64,000 nucleotides of DNA from Cycas panzhihuaensis. Lineage: Eukaryota; Cycadophyta. The DNA is taken from assembly GCA_023213395.1 (NCBI GenBank), contig CM041465.1, positions 183,341,741 through 183,405,740 on the forward strand. The letters are read 5' to 3'. Positions 58,693 to 64,000 of the stretch are shown one piece after another. The notes beneath the pieces are model-generated. The model had not been told where the DNA came from, ran no database searches, and worked only from the letters and a program-made list of their open reading frames with translations. How positions within the stretch are numbered: the first letter of the stretch is position 1; every line of letters starts with the position of its first letter. The position numbers and the translations under genes were made by a program.

Positions 58693-59700
58693 ATGGCTGC
58701 TTTAAACATGCTTAATGCATGTACCATCAAATTAACAGGTCAAGATAATTATCAAGAATGGAAGAGGCAAACAGAAAACCTCTTAATAATGAACGAATTT
58801 TGGGGTTATGTTTTGACAAAATTCCCCAACCTGTACTTGTGGAAGATGATGGTGTTGTTGTTCATCTAAATCAAGTTTATGTTGCTGCTTGGGATTCCAA
58901 GGATGAAATTGCCTTGGCATTCTTGCATATGACTATTGATGTCCATGTTGATCAAAATATAGTGTGTGCAAAAACCTCTAAGGAAGCCTGGGACACTTTG
59001 TCCTCTTTGTATGAAAGGCAAGATGAAACTCGCATTTTGATGGTGAAAGCAAAATTATACTCTTTGAAATTTATAAAGCCTATGTCAGCATTCTTTTCTT
59101 CCATCAAAGAAATCTGTAATGAATTGAATACATTAGGCAAACCAACTTCTAGAGATGAGCTTGTAACGGCAATTGTTCGAGCAATATCTAAGGATTATAA
59201 CAGATTCATATCATATGTTACATATGATGGCTCACTTTCAAGTATGTCCTTCAATCAACTTGAAAGTTTGTTACTTCAAGAAGAGTAGATTTATATCAGA
59301 GAAGATGATGAACCATCCACATCAAGAGCATTCACAGCCAAATTGAAGGCCAAGCAAGGTCCCAAACCTTCACTCACAAAATAGTTTAGGAACATGAACA
59401 TTGGCTCATCAAAGGCCAATGCCATCTATCATTATTGTGGCAAAGTTGGCCACATAGCTCTTGAATGCAGAAAGAAGCAAGCCGATCTCTACCACACACG
59501 ACAACAGCAACCACGTCAATAGCATCAGAGGCAACAACAACCTCACCAAATAGCTCTAGCAAAGGAAGCAATTTCAAAGATCGAATACAGCAACAACCCC
59601 CTCAACCAAATCGAGGTGCAAATCGAGGAGGTCAAAAAGGAAGGGGGTGTTTCAGAGGTGGCAATCAACGCCACTCCAATCAATTTGCAGATGAGGATAA
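58693..59700 (+). pseudogene. Copia gag, element D
   Basis: Start ATG 58693 (MAALNMLNACTIKLTG). NYQEWKRQTENLLIMNEFWG follows, then a frameshift near 58815 into the long frame with PQPVLVEDDGVV, SKEAWDTLSSLYERQDETR, ICNELNTLGKPTSRDELV and SFNQLESLLLQEE. TAG replaces Gln at 59286. The knuckle YHYCGKVGHIALEC at 59420-59470 has lost its first Cys to Tyr. A Gly-rich basic tail (NRGANRGGQKGRGCFRGG) follows, as in copia gag. Confidence 0.9.
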
Positions 59701-61369
59701 GCTATTTTGTGCTTATCACACATCAGATGTTGATCAGACTTGGATCATCAACTCGGGGGTATCTCGTCACCTGACTAGGAGTGAAGAACTTCTTTATGAC
59801 ATCAAAGAAGGAAAGGGAAGATCAATGATCTTTGGAAACAATGAATCAGTTCAAATCTCAGGTATAGGCAAAATTGCCTCATTCCACTCTCCTTCAAATC
59901 CTTCATCCACATTTCCCACTAGAGATGCCTACCTAATCCCTTCCATGGAGAAGAGTTTGCTATCTATTAGCCAAATGTACAAGCAATAGATGAGCATTTT
60001 GTTCAAAAATGGGAAATGTGTCATTAGTGACAAGTATGATCATATGGTAGCCCTTGGTCATGAAGATATGAACTTTATAAGATGGATGCAAATAATATAA
60101 CCTTTGATTCTGCTTACTTTGTCACTCAATCATTATCAAAGATGCAGCTTTGGCATCAACGTCTCGGCCACTTAAGCTTAGACAATATCAAAATGATGGT
60201 GAACAAAACATGGTGCATGGGCTTCCAAAGCTATATGGTTCAAAATGTCTTTGTGAAGCATGTATAATAAGGACACAACATCAATTGCATTTCCTTAAAG
60301 GCAAAGCATGGTGTGCATCACATCCGTTGCAGCTAATCCACTCGAATATCTATGGACCTATGTCCATGGCATCTTTTGGAGGAGCATTGTACTACATCTC
60401 CTTCATAGATGATTTCTCTCACAAAGTTTGGGTCTACTTTATCAAACAGAAATCTGAAGCATTCTAGAAGATCAAGGAATTCAAACTTGAGGTGGAGAAT
60501 GCGTATGGCCATTCAATCAAGATCCTAAGGTCAGATAATAGAGGTGAATTCACTTTAAAGGAATTCATCTAATTCTGCAAGGATAACGGCATTCAGAGAT
60601 AGCTCACCATTCCTCACACTCCTCAACAAAATGGGGTTTATGAACGCATGAGCAAGACTTTGGCAAACAAAGGCAAAACTATGATGCATGCGAGAGGACT
60701 ATGACGAGCATACTTGGCAGAAGCATTCCACACAGTTGTCTATGTAGCAAATCGGAGTCCTACGTCAACAGTCACTAACATCACACCAAAGGAAGCTTGG
60801 TCTGGCAAAAAGCCTATCGTTAGCCATTTGAAGACATTTGGGTGCGCTACATATATGCACATTCCCGATCACCAAAGATCTAAACTAGACAAACATAGTC
60901 TCAAATGCATTTTTGTAGGCTATGCCATTCATAGCAAGGCTTACAAGTTGTATGATCCTATTGGTAAGAAAATGCCTCTCTCAAAAGATGTAATCTTTGT
61001 TGAAGATGAACATAAAGAGTTGGAATCAACATCCATCCAACCTCCTCTTGATAAAGGCAAAAAAATTGTTGAGGCTTTCCTTCCCTCTCAATCTTTCACA
61101 CCATGTATATCATCTGCACCGGCTAGTCCTTCCACTTCATCAGAATCTACTCCACTTGATCCTAGCACGTCTTCTGTTGATCAACCACTTCGACCAGAAG
61201 ATATTGAAGTTTAAGTTACATCAGTCAAGAAGTTGCCTAAATGGTATACTCAAACTGTTCAAGAAGGCCAAATTATTAAAGGAAAACATCCATCAAAATA
61301 TAGGGAGCAAACCAATTATGCACTTATGGCTGAAGTGTTATGTGTTAATTGGCCTTCCACTTTTGAAGA
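59701..61369 (+). pseudogene. Copia protease, integrase and RT start, element D
   Basis: Protease near 59740-59775 reads TWIINSGVSRHLT (catalytic Asp to Asn). Pre-integrase MQLWHQRLGHLSLDNIKMM is near 60140. Integrase has IHSNIYGPM (first Asp to Asn), FIDDFSHKVWVYF, ILRSDNRGEFT and TPQQNGV, with TAG for Gln in GIQRQL. AFHTVVYVANRSPTSTVTNITPKEAW and HLKTFGCATYMHIPD are open at 60714-61214. A stop follows DIEV. RT begins with TNYALMAEVLCV and ends at the F insertion. Confidence 0.9.
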
Positions 61370-61742
61370 TGTTAGCGTGGCAGTTAATTATTAAGCCACT
61401 TAATTAATGTTAATGTGGTTTAATTATGTGAAAGGGTGCCAGCCAAAAGGTGCGATTTATTCGAAGGGTCACAACCCTAATCGGGTGACACCTCTTGGAG
61501 AGTATAAATGCCTTGAGACCTTGTGTATTTCATATCCAAGTTTATTGTGCAATAATCAAGCGATCCATCAAGGATCCTCTTTGTGGTGGGTTTTTTTCCA
61601 AAAGGGTTTCCCACGTAAATACCTATGTACTGTGTATCTGTTTTTTGTATTTTCCATTTATTGCTTGCTGTGTATGGTTAAAGATCTTGCGTATGGGAAC
61701 ATCAGTGTATGATTTCATGTTCTCAAACATGGTATCAGAGCG
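61370..61742 (+). repeat. 5' LTR and primer-binding site of element F
   Basis: The LTR runs TGTTAGCGTGGCAG to TTCTCAAACA, 360 bp, with TATA box tataaat at 61503-61509. tggtatcagagcg is at 61730-61742. Confidence 0.94.
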
Positions 61743-63429
61743 ATAGGGTCCTGCACAGCTGAAGCTTGACGATGAGCGAGGTGGTGGGATCGTTGGTTGC
61801 CGAGTGATGCCGTCTGACCCAAGACGGGTCTTGAGGGTCCATCAACCCCAGCATCGTGCAAAAGCAGGCACAGAAAAATCAATGGTTGTTGGAGCAGTGG
61901 AGATCACTATTCGACGGAGTGCAAGGGTTATTGGAGTCAGTATTCAAGCGTGAAGACCACATTTGTGGTTGGAGTTGGCTCGTTGAGGTCGCTCGAAGCC
62001 GGTTGATGATTTGTTGAAGTGATTCAAGCGAGCAGAACACGTACTGATGGTGATTCAGCGACTTTGAGGACAGCCATCTATGTACACGAGTAAGTTGATC
62101 ATTTTCTCACCAAAAATACTATAAAACTCAAAAGAGGCAAGCCTTTTCTGGTATTTCATTCATCTTGTCTATGTAAGAAGAGATTGGGGCCTTTCTGGGA
62201 TGTTTTCAGCCCTATATACCAAGATTGGAGTGAGTGTATAGCAGAACATAGTATCAAATTGTTGTTTTTTGAGTTGTAGTGTCTTGAATTGGGAGTGTGA
62301 TCCACCTATCTCTGTAGTATACATCCTGTTGAGCCCACATCCTTGTGTTGAGCAATTACTGGGCTATTCGTGAGCAGTGTGGAGACTTGTGTACAGTTGT
62401 AAGGCACTATACAACTAGATATTACTCTGGTGAAGTGCTTTTACCTTGGCTGAGCGGTTGTTTTTTGATCTTGGCGTCTCTTCCTGATGGCTGAGCGCGA
62501 TTTGTGATTGAATTGGCACACCTGGAGGCTGGTTGGGTGTTTCTTGAGACTGGATGGGCCCCTTTAAGGCTAGTTGGGCACTTGTGAGAGGCTGACAGAG
62601 CTGTTTTGTGGTGTATGTGAGTGGTTGTAGGCCGACTGAGTTTGCTTTATGGTGACCATGCATGCGTTGAGGCTGGCTAGGTCTGTCCTTGTTGTGGCTA
62701 GGCGTGTTTGAGACTCTGTGAGGCTGAAATCAGCCTATTTACCAGTCGTACGGTGACTGGTATCTCTCCCTCTCAATGCGTTGGTTTGTACATGGTGTGA
62801 AAATCGTTTTTTGAAGTGCAGCAGCCGCATCCCTTGGGATCACGTGGTGCGACTTTGTGTATCACTCATTTGATGATTTTTACAAAGGTAAAACCTTTGT
62901 GATATTGTTGAGTTGATATTACAAGGAAATAAAGCATGTGGGTTAAGTTCCAAAGGCAAGGGATTTTTAAAAAGTCGCAACTTTATAGAATATACCTTTT
63001 GGTATATTCACTTTATAATTCAACTTTATAAAAAGGCCCTTAGACCATTGATACTTGGAGATTTCTATATAGTGTGAAGAACTTTCTTTGTATTTGGAGT
63101 GTCCTTGACCCGTTTAAGCGTGGATCGAGACATATTTTGTGGATTGTTGACTTGGAGACCGTGCGTCGTCACCGTGTGGAGCCGTCCTTTGTTCTGGAGC
63201 ACATATTTGCAGCCATTGTGAGTGTCGATTGTGACATTTAATGGCTATTTAAGGTCGTTTGTTGACGGATAAGGAGATATAAACAGTCGGTGGCTCACCT
63301 AACGTGGGCATAATTCGTGTTGGGTCCCTTTGGAAGCGTGCTCGTAAGGCAGAGGACACAAGGGTGCATTTTCATCCTTAATACGTTCGTTTGGGGTTGT
63401 GTGATTCATATCGTACACTGTTGTTCGAG
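61743..63429 (+). other. Leader of element F
   Basis: Untranslated leader of 1.7 kb. It holds degenerate ggctggttggg repeats at about 62450-62720, the palindrome-like ccagtcgtacggtgactgg (62742-62760) and no domain. Confidence 0.75.
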
Positions 63430-64000
63430 ATGGAGAAGCTTATGCCTAAGGTTATCTTCAACAGTAACAATTTCAGCGAATGGAAGGCTAATATGAAGCT
63501 TATATTGATGGTGAACCAACTCTGGGGAATCACCAAGGCGAAGCTTGTTTCAGTCCCACTTGACCATAAGGAGCGTATCAAACTTGAAGAGAAGCAATAC
63601 ATGGCCGTTGGATTACTGAAACTCTCATTGGCGCCGGACCAGAGGGCTCTTGTTCACAATTTGGATGACCCAGTCGAGATTTGAACGAAGTTGTGTGATA
63701 CTTTTGAGAAAAAGAAGACGAATAGGCATCTTGCTCTGATGTTGGAACTACTCAATTCAAAAGTTGAAGATGAGAACAATATCAGCTCCTACCTAAATAA
63801 AATAACAGACTTGAAGAACAAGCTAGAAGAGTTAAAGCAAAACTCGATCGATGATGCGTTCTTGTTTGCGATAATCATGTCGAAGCTACCAGCTGCATTC
63901 GCCACATTCCAGACCATTTACGGTAGAGACGAAGTGATGGAGGCAGAAACTTTTGATGGGTTCAAAAACCTAATTTTAGCAGAGGATGCCAAGCTAAAAC
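63430..64000 (+). pseudogene. Copia gag, element F (cut by window edge)
   Basis: Start ATG 63430 (MEKLMPKVIFNSNNFSEWK). VGLLKLSLAPDQRALVHNL, TFEKKKTNRHLALMLELL, NNISSYLNKITDLKNKLEEL and TFQTIYGRDEVMEAETF follow. Only one defect is seen: TGA at 63682-63684 where E and H have Trp (EIWKK, EIWTK). The frame is otherwise open for 190 codons to the edge. It encodes the particle protein, and this is the best-preserved gag among E, F and H. Confidence 0.92.

Larger units (their letters stand above)
51225..61369 (+). mobile_element. Copia element D, interrupted by E and cut by F
   Basis: The 5' LTR (51225-51779) is followed by a perfect primer-binding site tggtatcagagcag (51781-51794), a long leader with tandem repeats, insertion E (53557-57772), the rest of the leader, gag, protease and integrase up to the start of RT. 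At 61370 element F interrupts the frame at TFEDV; C has the corresponding TFEEANKNEKW. The 3' end and target duplication are outside the window (candidate TAGGT at 51220-51224). It inserted into the integrase of K. Same family as C. Confidence 0.9.
61370..64000 (+). mobile_element. Copia element F, 5' part
   Basis: LTR 61370-61729, perfect primer-binding site tggtatcagagcg, leader to 63429, gag from 63430 to the window edge. The flank gaaga (61365-61369) is the candidate target duplication, but the other end is outside. It inserted in D at the start of RT. Same family as E. Confidence 0.93.

Noticed and set aside
51220-61374. Target duplications TAGGT for D and GAAGA for F
   Set aside because: The other ends of D and F lie outside the window, so the duplications cannot be confirmed.

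Overview
This 64-kb window looks like gene-poor, transposon-rich nuclear DNA of a large-genome seed plant. It is AT-rich and is built almost entirely from decayed LTR retrotransposons inserted into one another, mostly Ty1/copia. Most LTR elements show tRNA-iMet-type primer-binding sites (TGGTATCAGAGC or variants), TG...CA LTR ends, 5-bp target-site duplications (TSDs) and purine-rich tracts before the 3' LTR. A gymnosperm is my guess from the nested architecture; no sequence feature proves it. The only convincing host-gene piece is one exon of an FAHD1-like (fumarylacetoacetate hydrolase family) gene at 30724-30889 on the minus strand. Elements are named here with letters: A, B, C, D, E, F, G, H (copia), I (copia-like, non-autonomous), J and K (Ty3/gypsy), L (non-autonomous).

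Layout from the left. Positions 1-5031 are a near-identical copy of 19555-24599. They hold the 3' part of copia element A, interior and 5' LTR of element L, and 0.9 kb of L flank. At 5031/5032 this copy ends abruptly inside the gag of a minus-strand copia element G (5032-6270). G is itself inserted in the leader of plus-strand copia element C (6271-10418). After about 0.8 kb of unassigned DNA comes the complete element L (11213-23691, minus, TSD ATAAA). L is split by two complete insertions: copia B (11783-16968, minus, TSD ATAAA) and copia A (17376-21120, plus, TSD TAGGA). The arrangement fits a tandem duplication with a unit of about 19.57 kb (5032-24599), or an assembly duplication.

Element I (25335-30137, plus, TSD GCAAC) is the youngest by LTR identity. 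It carries almost no recognisable coding sequence. The FAHD1 exon follows, then a Ty3/gypsy integrase relic (31080-31935), a 35-bp minisatellite and overlapping palindromes. Copia H (34294-40750, minus, TSD CAACA) is full length and has a striking 62-63-bp minisatellite in its leader.

The right third is a deep nest. A minus-strand Ty3/gypsy element K (integrase 50390-51219, then a long decayed post-integrase ORF 46269-49330) contains the gag-only gypsy element J (42036-46263, TSD AAGCT). K is also interrupted by copia D (5' LTR at 51225, continuing to 61369). D in turn contains the truncated minus-strand copia E (53557-57772) and is cut at 61370 by copia F, which runs off the right edge.

No element has an intact reading frame. 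Most stops look like C-to-T or G-to-A decay, and catalytic Asp residues of protease, integrase and RNase H are replaced by Asn in several elements. All the coding remnants served retrotransposition: gag capsid, protease, integrase, reverse transcriptase and RNase H. None of them works as a host pathway.
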